The notes beneath the pieces are model-generated. The model had not been told where the DNA came from, did no database searches, and saw only the letters and a program-made list of their open reading frames with translations. 64,000 nt of DNA from Imperialibacter roseus (GTDB taxonomy: Bacteria; Bacteroidota; Bacteroidia; Cytophagales; Cyclobacteriaceae): the NCBI RefSeq assembly GCF_032999765.1, contig NZ_CP136051.1, positions 1,898,417-1,962,416 on the forward strand. The letters are read 5' to 3'. Shown in pieces: positions 9,201 through 18,726 of the stretch. A program made the translations under genes and the position numbers. Numbering within the stretch: position 1 is the first letter of the stretch; each line of letters opens with the position of its first letter.

Positions 9201-9232
9201 AATGGAAACTGGCCTGGTTACCAGTTTCCATT
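9201..9232 (-). terminator. Hairpin terminator between uxuA and the Uma2 gene
   Basis: A perfect 12-base stem (AATGGAAACTGG with CCAGTTTCCATT) encloses an 8-base loop. On the minus strand the stem is followed at once by TTTTTATA, so it should end the uxuA transcript. On the plus strand there is no T run, although the stem could still help stop the Uma2 transcript, which ends 1 base earlier. Confidence 0.75.
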
Positions 9233-9249
9233 AATTGATCAAAATGAAC

Positions 9250-10422
9250 TTATTCCAGATTTCTGGAAACACCAAGTTCTAACCCCCTCAATTCAGCCAG
9301 GCCTCTTAACCTGCCAATGCCAGTGTAGCCAGGGTTGGTTCTTTTGTGCAGGTCGTCCAGCATCTGGTGACCATGATCCGGCCTCATAGGAATCGATACT
9401 TTCCGCCTTTTCATCACCTGAACGATTTCCTTCACCACGGCATACATGTCTACGTCGCCATCGAGGTGATCTGCTTCAAAGAAGTTGCCTTCTTCGTCTC
9501 GTCTGGTACTACGCAGATGCAGGAAGTGGATGTGGTCGCCCAGCCTCTGCACCATGCCAGGAAGGTCGTTGTCGGGGCGAACGCCGTAGGAGCCCGTGCA
9601 GAAGCACAGCCCATTCGCAGGAGATGGAGCTGCGGCAATCAGGTCCAGGGCATCTTGTTCCGTGCTCACAATCCTTGGCAGGCTCAGAATAGGGTATGGG
9701 GGATCATCAGGGTGGATGGCCATTTTCAATCCTTCGGCTTCCGCCACAGGTACCACCTGCTGGAGGAAGTAGAAAAGATGTTGTTTCAGTTTGGCCCTGT
9801 CAATTCCCTGGTAGGTTTTCAGAGCATTTAGTATCTGAGGCACGGTGAAGCTTTCTTCACTGCCTGGTAAGCCCTGTAGCGCATTGCTGAAAAGCATGTC
9901 TTTTTCAGTTTCGGACATCGAGCTGAAACGCTTCTTGGCTTTGCTGATTTCGTCCGCCGTGTAATCTTTCTCGGCGTTGGGCCTTTTGAGCATACAAAGG
10001 TCGAAGGCGATGAAGGCTGACTTTTCAAACCTCAGTGCCTTGCTGCCATCGGGCATAGTATAGGCCAGGTCGGTTCGCATCCAGTCGAGGATGGGCATGA
10101 AGTTGTAGGTGACGACTTTCAGTCCGCACTTGGCTACGTTCTTAAGGCTTACTTTGTAGTTTTCGATATGCAGCTTGAAGTCGCCTGTATGCTTTTTAAT
10201 GTCTTCCGACACAGGGAGGCTTTCGATCACTGTCCAGGTAAGACCAGCTGCTTCTACTTCCTTGCGGCGCCTGGTGATTTCTTCCACCGTCCAGATGTCA
10301 CCAACTGGTACATGATGCAGGGCCGTTACCACGCCCGTGCATCCGGCTTGTCTGATATCTGATAAGCTAACCGGATCTTTGGGCCCGTACCAGCGCATCG
10401 TTTGTTCCATTAAGTAGGCCAT
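9250..10422 (-). CDS. uxuA: Mannonate dehydratase
   Basis: 390 residues, close to the usual length of UxuA. The enzyme converts D-mannonate to 2-keto-3-deoxygluconate in the glucuronate catabolic path. The start shows the family pattern [19 protein letters not shown] and [12 protein letters not shown]; later [37 protein letters not shown] and the C-terminal MRPDHGHQM carry metal-binding histidine, cysteine and aspartate residues. A second in-frame ATG four codons in is an equally good start. It lies downstream of the GH67 alpha-glucuronidase and the acetylesterase on the same strand, which fits breakdown of glucuronic acid released from xylan. Genes for uronate isomerase, mannonate oxidoreductase and KDG kinase are not in the window. 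Confidence 0.95.
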   Translation of the reverse strand: MAYLMEQTMRWYGPKDPVSLSDIRQAGCTGVVTALHHVPVGDIWTVEEITRRRKEVEAAGLTWTVIESLPVSEDIKKHTGDFKLHIENYKVSLKNVAKCGLKVVTYNFMPILDWMRTDLAYTMPDGSKALRFEKSAFIAFDLCMLKRPNAEKDYTADEISKAKKRFSSMSETEKDMLFSNALQGLPGSEESFTVPQILNALKTYQGIDRAKLKQHLFYFLQQVVPVAEAEGLKMAIHPDDPPYPILSLPRIVSTEQDALDLIAAAPSPANGLCFCTGSYGVRPDNDLPGMVQRLGDHIHFLHLRSTRRDEEGNFFEADHLDGDVDMYAVVKEIVQVMKRRKVSIPMRPDHGHQMLDDLHKRTNPGYTGIGRLRGLAELRGLELGVSRNLE

Positions 10423-10513
10423 AACAGTATTTTAGCGTTCAAATGTATTAGGGTGTGAAGATGATAAAATAACGAATAACAAGCTCCAAAAAAGAAGAAA
10501 ATCCTAACCGCAA

Positions 10514-10558
10514 TGTCAGACTGAGCCTGTCGAAGTCCTGTCGAAGTCCTGTCGAAGC
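10514..10558. repeat. Repeat arm and three 11-base tandem units, left of the GIY-YIG gene
   Basis: The 22 bases 10514-10535 (tgtcagactgagcctgtcgaag) match the reverse complement of 10896-10917 at 20 of 22 positions, giving an inverted-repeat pair around the GIY-YIG gene. The end of this arm is expanded into three tandem copies of cctgtcgaagt at 10526, 10537 and 10548. Confidence 0.8.
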
Positions 10559-10569
10559 TCCATTTCTCA

Positions 10570-10863
10570 TCATTTACCAGAGCTGTTTTTGGAAAGCTCT
10601 TTTAAAGCTCCCCAATCCTGTTTCATAAGGGCTTCTTTTTTAGCCCTGCTCCAACCTTTTATCTGTTTCTCAAAAGCGATGGCCTTGTTGACATCGCCAA
10701 AGTGTTCAGTAAACACCAACTCGACTGGCCGTCTTTTGAATGTATATGATTTGGTGTCGTATCCAATTTTATGTTCGTAAAGCAGCCAGTCGATATCATT
10801 CGTTACGCCTGTGTAGTAGCTACCGTCAGCACATTTAAGAATATAGACAGTGTATTGATTCAT
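10570..10863 (-). CDS. Small GIY-YIG nuclease-family protein
   Basis: A 97-residue stand-alone GIY-YIG domain. The N-terminus YTVYILKCADGSYYTGVTND contains the two GIY-YIG-like strands; an RR pair follows near residue 44 and the metal-binding glutamate lies in AIAFEKQIKGW near residue 65. Short proteins of this kind (YhbQ/UPF0213-like) are numerous in Bacteroidota and bind or nick DNA; their role is not settled. The gene separates uxuA from the xylan hydrolases. It is bracketed by an inverted pair of a dispersed repeat (10514-10535 and 10896-10917), which suggests it moved in as a unit with those repeats. Confidence 0.88.
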   Translation of the reverse strand: MNQYTVYILKCADGSYYTGVTNDIDWLLYEHKIGYDTKSYTFKRRPVELVFTEHFGDVNKAIAFEKQIKGWSRAKKEALMKQDWGALKELSKNSSGK

Positions 10864-10895
10864 GATACTCGTTTTCTATAACCGCTCTTGTCGCC

Positions 10896-11060
10896 CTTCG
10901 ACAGGCTCAGGATGACAAGAGCTACTATTCGATAATAAGTCAACGATCCGCTCAGGATGACAAGAGCTACGATCCGATAATGACCCAACGATCGGCTCAG
11001 GATGACAAGAGCTGCTATTCGATAATAAGTCAATGATCGGCTCAGGATGACACTAGCGAT
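10896..11060. repeat. 45-base tandem repeat array, right of the GIY-YIG gene
   Basis: The word gctcaggatgaca starts at 10905, 10950, 10995 and 11040, an exact 45-base period with about 3.5 copies. Between them the unit reads agagct, then a variable part with attcgataataagtcaa, then gatc. The first copy is preceded by cttcgacag (10896-10904), completing the inverted partner of the repeat at 10514. A degenerate copy (actcagtgtgataaca) lies near 11062. There are no unique spacers, so this is not a CRISPR array. Confidence 0.9.
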
Positions 11061-11096
11061 AGACTCAGTGTGATAACAGCGGCATCACCTTATTGT

Positions 11097-13361
11097 CTAC
11101 CCCCTCCCTGGTGCATAAGGAAACTTCAAGTCCATATAATACTCCAGCGTTTTGTCACTTTTCTCAACGCCTTTTGGTAAAGGCCTTTTCGAGAATGTCT
11201 GAAAGTACAGCAGGCAGGAATTTCTCCACCACACCGCTTCCTGCTCCTGAATGGACAGCAGCATATTCACATGGTCCCACCGCTCTTTGTCGACGATAGC
11301 CTCCTGCTCTTTCCATTTTTGCTGCATTTGCCTCACCTCGTCAACGCCTTGCTGATAATGAAGAGCGATTTCGTCCCACAGTGTTTTACCCGACTTCATT
11401 TTGAAGTCCCAGGGCAAATGGTGAAACCAAAGCAGGTCGATGTCGGGGCAGGTTTTTGGGTCAGCCCAAACTTTCGCTGCCAACGGCGCATATTGCTCGA
11501 GTGCATTGCTGCCGGTTGCGGTACGGTCGAAGCCGATGCCTGCCGAGTCGGCCTTGTGATAATAAACAGACGTCCAATCGGCACGAGACATCTTGCTCAC
11601 CCAGGGGCCTGGCCCGTAGTGATGCCCTGCTCCCATGATGTGGTGCAACCCAAGTGGCGTGCTGTAATTCACTACAGTCTCCCTTGAGGTCAACATCATT
11701 CCTCTCATGGTCTCTACGAATGTTGGGTCGTTGGTGAATGTCATTTTGAGCCACTCGTTGGCAATGTGGGCCGAGCTGAGCTCGTGGTTCCACGCAAGGC
11801 GACCGAAGGCAAACCAATTGGCTTGATGGAATGGATGCCCCGTCCAGTTGCGGTCGTTGCCAATATTGGTAACGCCTGCAATGCCTGAGATTGCTTGCCC
11901 GTCAAGCGTGCCATCTACCACTTTGGCGACCGTGGCCACTCGTACCGGTTCCACCTGGCTGGCAGGAACAGGCGGCCGGTCGGTGGGTCTGGGATTTCTG
12001 AGGTCGGGTGCTTTTAGTGATTGAGAGGGAGTTGGGTTTGGACCTTTGGCGTAGGTATCTGCATCAAGGGTTTCTTTGAAAAGTGGAGCGAGGTAGCAGA
12101 GGTTAGTGGCCTGGCCAAGGTATTCCTGGGTGATCTGAAACTCTGCCATAATCGGTGTCTTCGGCATGGCACCAAACAAGGGATGGAATGGCTCTCTTGG
12201 CTGAAAGTCAATGGCACCGTTTTTTACCTGCACCATCACATTCTTTCTGAAAGTACCGTCCAGTGGCTTGAACTCGTCGTAGGCCTGTTTGGCCCTGTCG
12301 ACAGGCTGCTCATTGCTATAAACGAATGCCCGCCACATCACGATGCCGCCATGAGGTGCCACTGCATCTGCCAGCATATTAGCGCCGTCGGCATGGCTGC
12401 GTCCGTAGTTCTGTGGTCCCGGTTGCCCCTCAGAATTGGCTTTCACCGTGAAGCCGCCGAAGTCGGGGACATAAGTCATAATTTCTGTTACTTTGTCTTT
12501 CCACCACTGCCGCACTTTAGGGTCGAGTGGGTCAGCAGTTTCGAGGCCGCCAATTTCTATGGGGGCACTGAAACGGGCGGTGAGGTAGACTTTTAGGCCA
12601 TATGGGCGGAATACATCTGCCAGCGCCTTTACCTTTTCGAGGTACATAGGAGTGAGCACTACCGCTTTGGCGTTGACGTTGGTAATGGCTGTGCCATTGA
12701 TGCCAATGGAAGCGCACGCACGGGCGTAGTCCACATAGCGGGGGTCGATATAGCCCGGCAGGAGGTGCCATTTCCAGAGCGAAAACCCAGCATAGCCACG
12801 CTCTACAGTCTGATCCAAATTATCCCAGTGATTGAGGATGCGGTGCTGGATTTTTGGCGAGTCAGTGATTGTGAACTCATTATCGAGCGGCTGATGCGTC
12901 TGGATCAATCTTAGCAGGTGAAACGTGCCGTAGAGCACGCCCACTTCTGAGTTGGCGGCGATGACCAGCGCATTAATCCCTCTAACCTTCCTGTTAGAGA
13001 TCAGGTAGCCTTCCTGGCCCACGCTTTTCAGCTCTTCTGTCAGGTTGAGCCCAGCCACAATGCTGGAACCTTCTGGCGTGCCAGCGATGATCCAGCCCGT
13101 TTTTCCGAAAGGGCTGCCAAAAGCGATTGGCTTATCGAGAAGTCTCGATAGCCCGTTGTTGAGCTCGGTTTTGATCGCTTCAAGCGTAGGGGAGTAGCCC
13201 TCCACTACATAGCCGCTGATTTGTGCCCGATAATTGTCCAGCACAGCCTGGTTCTCTATGGTTTTGTATCGCAGCCACAAATCGTAGCCATCTTCAGCTT
13301 GCCCTGCAAAGCTCAACAGTACAAACGTCAGTAGTAGGTAAATTTCTTTTTTCAACTTCAC
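11097..13361 (-). CDS. Alpha-glucuronidase, glycoside hydrolase family 67
   Basis: A secreted or periplasmic enzyme that removes (4-O-methyl)glucuronic acid from xylo-oligosaccharides. I choose the GTG at 13361, one base after the acetylesterase stop, because it begins a signal peptide (VKLKKEIYLLLTF, then LLSFAGQAEDG) and gives 754 residues; an in-frame ATG at 13409 would overlap the upstream gene. A GH67N-like domain is followed by the catalytic barrel with ILNHWDNLDQTVERGYAG, SIGINGTAITNVNAK and the signature VKANSEGQPGPQNYGR holding an acidic catalytic residue. The C-terminal part has NATNLCYLAPLFKE-like and HHIMGAGHHYGPGPW segments. It is co-transcribed with the acetylesterase; uxuA downstream would use the glucuronate. 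Confidence 0.93.
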   Translation of the reverse strand: MKLKKEIYLLLTFVLLSFAGQAEDGYDLWLRYKTIENQAVLDNYRAQISGYVVEGYSPTLEAIKTELNNGLSRLLDKPIAFGSPFGKTGWIIAGTPEGSSIVAGLNLTEELKSVGQEGYLISNRKVRGINALVIAANSEVGVLYGTFHLLRLIQTHQPLDNEFTITDSPKIQHRILNHWDNLDQTVERGYAGFSLWKWHLLPGYIDPRYVDYARACASIGINGTAITNVNAKAVVLTPMYLEKVKALADVFRPYGLKVYLTARFSAPIEIGGLETADPLDPKVRQWWKDKVTEIMTYVPDFGGFTVKANSEGQPGPQNYGRSHADGANMLADAVAPHGGIVMWRAFVYSNEQPVDRAKQAYDEFKPLDGTFRKNVMVQVKNGAIDFQPREPFHPLFGAMPKTPIMAEFQITQEYLGQATNLCYLAPLFKETLDADTYAKGPNPTPSQSLKAPDLRNPRPTDRPPVPASQVEPVRVATVAKVVDGTLDGQAISGIAGVTNIGNDRNWTGHPFHQANWFAFGRLAWNHELSSAHIANEWLKMTFTNDPTFVETMRGMMLTSRETVVNYSTPLGLHHIMGAGHHYGPGPWVSKMSRADWTSVYYHKADSAGIGFDRTATGSNALEQYAPLAAKVWADPKTCPDIDLLWFHHLPWDFKMKSGKTLWDEIALHYQQGVDEVRQMQQKWKEQEAIVDKERWDHVNMLLSIQEQEAVWWRNSCLLYFQTFSKRPLPKGVEKSDKTLEYYMDLKFPYAPGRG

Positions 13362-13362
13362 G

Positions 13363-15363
13363 TTACTTTGTTTTAGAGTTAAATGGAACGGCAGGTAGGC
13401 CTGCTCCATTGAATAAATTCGGCTCGCAAGCTTCACACCAGCCGTAGCGAACGGCTGCTGGAGTGGTAACTTTGGCAGACCAGGCAATCAACTGGCTGTC
13501 TTTTACTTCCGTTTTTGCTTCAACGAAATTACCATCGGCACCGGCCACCTCTACAAAGCCGGACTCTCCTTTAAACTGAAGCCCCTCTGCATGGCTGAAA
13601 TTAACACTCACTTTATTTCCTTCAATTGTCATCGACTCATACATCGGGCCGGAATATTCAGTGCCGATGCCATAATCCTTTGCTAAGGCCAACAAAGCGA
13701 GCCTTTCTCCAACATCCTTCTTGTTGGCAGGATGAATGTCCGTCGGGTTGCCTACATCCATAATGACGGCCATCCCGGTATTTTCTAACGAAAGCGTACT
13801 TGTTTGCGCATCTCTCAGCTGTGCTGCCAGGTCATCATTTCTGCCGTATTTGTAAGGTGCAATTTGCACGAAATAAAAAGGGAAATTGCCCAATCCCCAG
13901 GCATCTCTCCAGTTTTTGATCATAGCAGGGAAGAGGGTACGATATACTTCCGCCGCACCTACGTTCGATTCGCCCTGGTACCAAATAGCTCCTTTGATGC
14001 CATAAGGTACCAGCGGATTGATCATGGCATTGTACAAGGTGGTGGGAGAGTAGGCTGTCAGCTGCATGGCTGGCTTTTCCGACGGTTCAAGCACATCTTT
14101 AGCGATGGGAACAACACTGCCACTGAAAATGCTCTCGGCCACGGGCTTGGCTTTCCATTCACCTTTCAGGCTGATGAGGAATTTGTCAGCAGCTACCGGC
14201 CTGATCCCGATATCATCTGAACTGTAAATACCGCCGCCGCCTGCTGTGTCAAACACTTTTACAGCCACCACGTTTGTTCCTTCTTTCAAAAGTCGGTCTG
14301 GAATGGCATAGACTCTTGCTTCCTGGTACTTGCCAGTTTCTTCAATCGCCCCAATCTTAGTGCCATTGACATACGTAATGTCCATATCGTCGATACTTCC
14401 AAGATACAATTCCAGCGATTTGGAGGATGCTTGCTCTGCCGTTAGCTGAAATGATTTCCTCAACCAGGCCACACCGTCAAAGTTACCCATCCACTGGCTC
14501 TCCCAAAGACCGGGCACACTGAGGCTTTTCCATGCGCTGTCATTAAAGTCAGGTGCTTCAAATCCACTGTCGTCGAAAGATACGTTCGCAAATGGATTAC
14601 TGGCCGAGAGGTCAATGGTTGTCTTTTCCAGCTTGTCGTAGGCTGTTTTTACAGAGTCATAATAAGCGGCATAACCTTGCAGCGTTTTCGATGTGCCTTC
14701 ATAAGTTGGCACCTTGTCGAGGTAGGCAGCCGTAGTCCAGGCCTGAGCGGGGGTGCCTCCCCAACTGGTATGAATGATGCCAATCGGAACGCCGGTATCA
14801 GCATTGAGCTTTTTGGCAAAGAACCAGGCGGTAGCTGAAAAATCACCAGCATTTTGTGGGGTAGCTACTTTCCAGGAACCTGACACAGTATCAAGAGGTG
14901 TAAATGAAATGTTTCTCTTCACAGTGAACATCCTTATTTCCGGGTAATTTGCCGCAGCTATTTCGGCTTCGCTGTTGTCGATGGGGTTGTGCGTCCAGCC
15001 TTTCAGTGGCATTTCCATATTGGACTGCCCCGATGCTACCCAAACTTCGCCTGAGAAAACATCATTCAGCGTAATCACCGAATCACCTCTGGAAATGGTT
15101 AGCTGGAAAGGGCCGCCTGCTTCTGGTGTAAGGAGTTTGGCCTGCCATTTGCCATTCTCGTCGGATATGGCACTGACTTCCTCCCCCCAACTACCTGCCA
15201 GCCTCACTTCTGACTTCGGATTGGCAATGCCCCAAATGGCGTTTTCTTTTTTCTGCTGTAGCACCATATGGTCTGAGAACAGGGGTATCAGCTGAAGAAC
15301 AGGTGGTTCCTGGGTGCATGAGATGGCAATTACGGCCAGCAGAAGTAGTTTAACTTGTTTCAT
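13363..15363 (-). CDS. Sialate O-acetylesterase-like SGNH esterase, lipoprotein; probable xylan acetylesterase
   Basis: 666 residues. A lipoprotein signal ends in AISC (Cys16). The SGNH nucleophile is in GEVWVASGQSNMEMPL (Ser114) and the catalytic Asp/His pair is in PTDIHPANK near residue 540. Further family signs are HTSWGGTPAQAWT and KGAIWYQGESNVGAA. Between about 270 and 370 an inserted jelly-roll resembling the GH2 sugar-binding domain is visible (WESQWMGNFDGVAWLRKSF, YLGSIDDMDITYVNGTKIG), a common arrangement in this family. Since the next gene is a GH67 alpha-glucuronidase, the true substrate is more likely acetylated glucuronoxylan than sialic acid; this is inferred from context. The stop and the next start are one base apart. 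Confidence 0.88.
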   Translation of the reverse strand: MKQVKLLLLAVIAISCTQEPPVLQLIPLFSDHMVLQQKKENAIWGIANPKSEVRLAGSWGEEVSAISDENGKWQAKLLTPEAGGPFQLTISRGDSVITLNDVFSGEVWVASGQSNMEMPLKGWTHNPIDNSEAEIAAANYPEIRMFTVKRNISFTPLDTVSGSWKVATPQNAGDFSATAWFFAKKLNADTGVPIGIIHTSWGGTPAQAWTTAAYLDKVPTYEGTSKTLQGYAAYYDSVKTAYDKLEKTTIDLSASNPFANVSFDDSGFEAPDFNDSAWKSLSVPGLWESQWMGNFDGVAWLRKSFQLTAEQASSKSLELYLGSIDDMDITYVNGTKIGAIEETGKYQEARVYAIPDRLLKEGTNVVAVKVFDTAGGGGIYSSDDIGIRPVAADKFLISLKGEWKAKPVAESIFSGSVVPIAKDVLEPSEKPAMQLTAYSPTTLYNAMINPLVPYGIKGAIWYQGESNVGAAEVYRTLFPAMIKNWRDAWGLGNFPFYFVQIAPYKYGRNDDLAAQLRDAQTSTLSLENTGMAVIMDVGNPTDIHPANKKDVGERLALLALAKDYGIGTEYSGPMYESMTIEGNKVSVNFSHAEGLQFKGESGFVEVAGADGNFVEAKTEVKDSQLIAWSAKVTTPAAVRYGWCEACEPNLFNGAGLPAVPFNSKTK

Positions 15364-15560
15364 ATTATGTAGGTAGGTTCCAAAATATGAAGATAGGATA
15401 TTCTTCTACAGCTTCACAAACAATGGAGCACAACGGTTAAGAAAGAGAAAGGCAGGCAAATGGGTAAAATATGCTTACAAGGTCAGCGAGCTGTCTTTTG
15501 CCAGGAGAGTCAATGAGAAGTATATCCGAACCCTACTATGACTTTTGCTCAATTAAGTAG

Positions 15561-15587
15561 GTGGCTCTTCATTAGCAAAAGAGCCAC
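15561..15587 (-). terminator. Hairpin after the RND operon
   Basis: A perfect 9-base stem (gtggctctt with aagagccac) and 9-base loop lie 22 bases beyond the permease stop on the minus strand. There is no good T run behind it, so its role as a terminator is plausible rather than certain. The rest of 15364-15608 shows nothing I can name. Confidence 0.5.
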
Positions 15588-15608
15588 TGGAGAAGGGCAA
15601 ACTTTACA

Positions 15609-18600
15609 TTATAAATTAGCTGCGATCTTGCGATGTCTCTCCATTCTTTCGGCAGCCTTTACCTCGGGGTCAAATGTCCGTTTGCTGGAAATGTAGGAGT
15701 AGATGGCTGGGATGATGTACAATGTAAGGAAGCTGGAGATAATCATTCCGCCTACAACGGCCACACCCAGACTTTGGCGGCTGCCCGCAGCTGATCCGAT
15801 AGAAAGAGCGATGGGTAGAATGCCGAGGATGGTGGCAAAGGTTGTCATCAATATGGGTCTGAAACGGGCATGAGCCGCTTCAATTACCGAATCGAGCCTG
15901 GTGACGCCCTCAGCTTTTCGCTGGTTGGCGAACTCCACAATCAGGATGCCGTTTTTGGTCACCAGGCCCACCAGCATAATGATGCCAATCTGGCTGAAGA
16001 TGTTCAACGTAAGATCCATGACGTAAAGGCTGAGCAAGGCCCCCGCCATAGACATAGGCACGGTAAAAAGGATGATCAGAGGATCGACGAAGCTTTCAAA
16101 CTGAGCAGAAAGCACGAGATAAATTAGCACCAGGGCCAGCATGAAAGCGAATAACAAACTTGACGAGCTATCGGCATATTCTTTCGATTGCCCGGCAAGC
16201 TCTGTTTTGAAGTTGGCTGGTAATATTTCAGCGGCCACTTCATCCATGGCCTTGATGCCATCTCCAAGTGTTTTTCCGTCGATGATGCCAGCCGATACTG
16301 TGGCAGACACATAACGGTTATACCGGTAGATGGCCGCAGAACTCACCGATTCCTCATAGTAAATCAGGTTGTCGAGCGATACCATTTCGCCTAGGCTGTT
16401 TCGTACATTGATCGCTTTTAGATCAACCGGCTCGTTTCTGTTCTCTCTTGAGAGCTGCCCTATCACCTGGTATTGCTTGCCTCCCATGATGAAGTAGCCG
16501 TAGCGCTGCCCGCTGTACGCAAGCTGAATGGATCTGGCAATATCAAACACTGGCACATGCAGCTCATTGGCCTTCTCACGGTTGATGCGCAGCTTCAGCT
16601 CGGGCTTGTTTACTTTGAAGTCGCTGTCCACAAACTTTAGGTCAGGGTGCTCCTGTGCGGCATTGAGAAACTTCGGCAGCATCTCAATCAGGCTTTCTAC
16701 GTCAGGAGCCTGAATAACATATTGTACTGGTAGTCCGCCGAATCGGGCTCCGATGGTTGGCGGCTGCGCAGGGAAAGCCCTCACGGCCGTAAACTGTTCA
16801 AAGCCTTTTGATATTTGCTTGAATATCTCGTCCTGCGACCGTTCTCTCTCACTTGCATCCACCAGGAAGATGTTTTCAGCGCCGCTGTTTACCGGACTGA
16901 AGGCACCGCCTCCGGGGATCACGGCCGTAAGAGCAACAGTAGTTCTCACCTCCGGTACGTTGTCCAGCACCCAGGCGTCCAGCTCTTCCATGTACTTGTC
17001 CATGTACTCAAACGAAACTCCCTCGGGAGCCTTTACCGAGGCACGAATGATACCCCTGTCTTCCAAAGGTGCCAGTTCTGACTTCAATTGAGTGCCAAAG
17101 AAAGCGATCATGCCAAACATCAGAGCAACTACGACGAACGATAGCCACCGATACTTCATAAATGCCGCCAGACTTTTGGCATAACCTGCACCCAAGCCCT
17201 CATAAAACTTCTCAGTTACAGCATAGAAACGGGAAGGCTTGCTGTGTTTTTTCAGCAAAACTGCACACATCATCGGCGACAGCGTGAGCGCCACGAGTGC
17301 CGACACAAGAATGGAGCCCGCCAGCACCACACCAAACTCCAGGAACAAACGGCCTGTCAATCCCTGCATGAAAATGATCGGGATGAATACTGATACGAGC
17401 GTTATAGTCGTGGAAATAATGGCGAAGTAAATTTCCTTTGATCCCTGTATGGCCGCCTGGAAAGGAGGGATGCCTTGTTCTACTTTGGCAAAGATGTTCT
17501 CCAGTACCACAATGGCGTCGTCGCACACAAGGCCGATGGCCAGTACAATTGCTACCAGGGTGAGCACATTGATGGAGAACCCGGCAATGTACATGATGAA
17601 GAACGACGAAATAATGGAGATGGGGATGGCGATTACCGGAATGAAGGTCGACCGCCAGTCACGCAGAAAGGCGAAAATCACCATGGTCACCAGAATAAAG
17701 GCGATAAGCAGCGTTTCCTCTACTTCCTCAATGGACTTTCTAATGGGCTTGGTATAGTCGTTGGCTACCCTTATTTCAATGTCGGCGGGTACCTCGTCCT
17801 TCATGGCATCCAGCCTTCTGTAAATCTCGTCGGCAATCTCAATTTCATTGGCGTTGGGCTGCGGCTGTATACTCAGCAGCAGGCCTTTAGCGCCATTGCC
17901 CCGAAAGTTGGTTCGGTCATCTTCGCTGCCTAGCTCCGCAAACCCTAAGTCCTTGAACCTGATCTGTCGGCCACCTTCCGATTTGATGATCATGTTGTTG
18001 AACTCTTCAGGTGTTACCAGTCTGCTATCGGTGCGGATGGTTAGTTCTGTTTTGTCCCCCTCAATCCTGCCTGTGGGCAAGTCGATATTCTCTCTTTTCA
18101 AGGCAGCCTCAATATCCTGGGGCACAATGCGGTAGGCCGACATTTTTACCGGATCAATCCAAAGCCGCATGGAGTACTTTCTGGCACCCCTCACATAGGC
18201 GCCACTCACGCCGGGAACTGTCTGGATTCTTTCTTTCAGTACATTCTCCGCAAAATCGGTCAACTCCAGCATGTTGCGGCTGTTGCTGATGATGGTAAGA
18301 AACATCACCGACTGTGAGTTGGCGTCGGCTTTGTCTATGATAGGTGGATCAGCTTCTGGAGGAAGGCTCCTTACCGCCCTCGATACCTTGCTGCGGACGT
18401 CATTAGCTGCCGCTTCTATGTCTACATCGAGATTGAACTCAACAGTGATGATACTTGCCTGCTCTCTTGAAACCGATGAAATGGTGCGCACACCTGCTAT
18501 ACCGTTAATGGCTTGCTCCAGCGGCTCGGTGATCTGAGATTCGATCACGTCGGGACTGGCACCAGCATAGGTGCTGGTAACAGTGACAATCGGGGGATCG

Positions 18601-18722
18601 ACTGCGGGAAATTCCCTCGTGCCAAGAAATGAGAAGCCAACCACTCCAAAGAGCAAAAGCAAGATGGAGAGCACTACAGCTAGTACAGGCTTACGAATAC
18701 TGGTTTCAGAAATACTACTCAT
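15609..18722 (-). CDS. RND multidrug efflux transporter permease subunit
   Basis: A 1037-residue AcrB/MdtB-like inner-membrane pump. The start SISETSIRKPVLAVVLSILLL, the GTREFPAVDPPIVTV segment and YAGASPDVIESQ are typical. TM4 has the acidic pair in AIGLVCDDAIVVLENI and TM10 has the lysine in VGLVTKNGILIVEFANQ. It starts 5 bases after the adaptor stop, so the two genes form one operon. It is clearly more AcrB-like than the permease at 658-3750; the two are not recent duplicates. No outer-membrane channel is encoded nearby. The substrate range cannot be read from the sequence. Confidence 0.94.
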   Translation of the reverse strand: MSSISETSIRKPVLAVVLSILLLLFGVVGFSFLGTREFPAVDPPIVTVTSTYAGASPDVIESQITEPLEQAINGIAGVRTISSVSREQASIITVEFNLDVDIEAAANDVRSKVSRAVRSLPPEADPPIIDKADANSQSVMFLTIISNSRNMLELTDFAENVLKERIQTVPGVSGAYVRGARKYSMRLWIDPVKMSAYRIVPQDIEAALKRENIDLPTGRIEGDKTELTIRTDSRLVTPEEFNNMIIKSEGGRQIRFKDLGFAELGSEDDRTNFRGNGAKGLLLSIQPQPNANEIEIADEIYRRLDAMKDEVPADIEIRVANDYTKPIRKSIEEVEETLLIAFILVTMVIFAFLRDWRSTFIPVIAIPISIISSFFIMYIAGFSINVLTLVAIVLAIGLVCDDAIVVLENIFAKVEQGIPPFQAAIQGSKEIYFAIISTTITLVSVFIPIIFMQGLTGRLFLEFGVVLAGSILVSALVALTLSPMMCAVLLKKHSKPSRFYAVTEKFYEGLGAGYAKSLAAFMKYRWLSFVVVALMFGMIAFFGTQLKSELAPLEDRGIIRASVKAPEGVSFEYMDKYMEELDAWVLDNVPEVRTTVALTAVIPGGGAFSPVNSGAENIFLVDASERERSQDEIFKQISKGFEQFTAVRAFPAQPPTIGARFGGLPVQYVIQAPDVESLIEMLPKFLNAAQEHPDLKFVDSDFKVNKPELKLRINREKANELHVPVFDIARSIQLAYSGQRYGYFIMGGKQYQVIGQLSRENRNEPVDLKAINVRNSLGEMVSLDNLIYYEESVSSAAIYRYNRYVSATVSAGIIDGKTLGDGIKAMDEVAAEILPANFKTELAGQSKEYADSSSSLLFAFMLALVLIYLVLSAQFESFVDPLIILFTVPMSMAGALLSLYVMDLTLNIFSQIGIIMLVGLVTKNGILIVEFANQRKAEGVTRLDSVIEAAHARFRPILMTTFATILGILPIALSIGSAAGSRQSLGVAVVGGMIISSFLTLYIIPAIYSYISSKRTFDPEVKAAERMERHRKIAANL

Positions 18723-18726
18723 TTAC

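Noticed and set aside
10896-11060. Possible CRISPR array
   Set aside because: The 45-base units are contiguous and near-identical with no unique spacers, and no cas gene is present.
13362-13487. N-terminal extension of the GH67 gene into the acetylesterase gene
   Set aside because: It would overlap 42 codons of a well-supported gene and bury the signal peptide.
9250-15363. A full Sus-type polysaccharide utilisation locus
   Set aside because: No SusC or SusD homologue, hybrid two-component regulator or sigma/anti-sigma pair is adjacent; the sigma operon at 3794-7104 has a different third gene.
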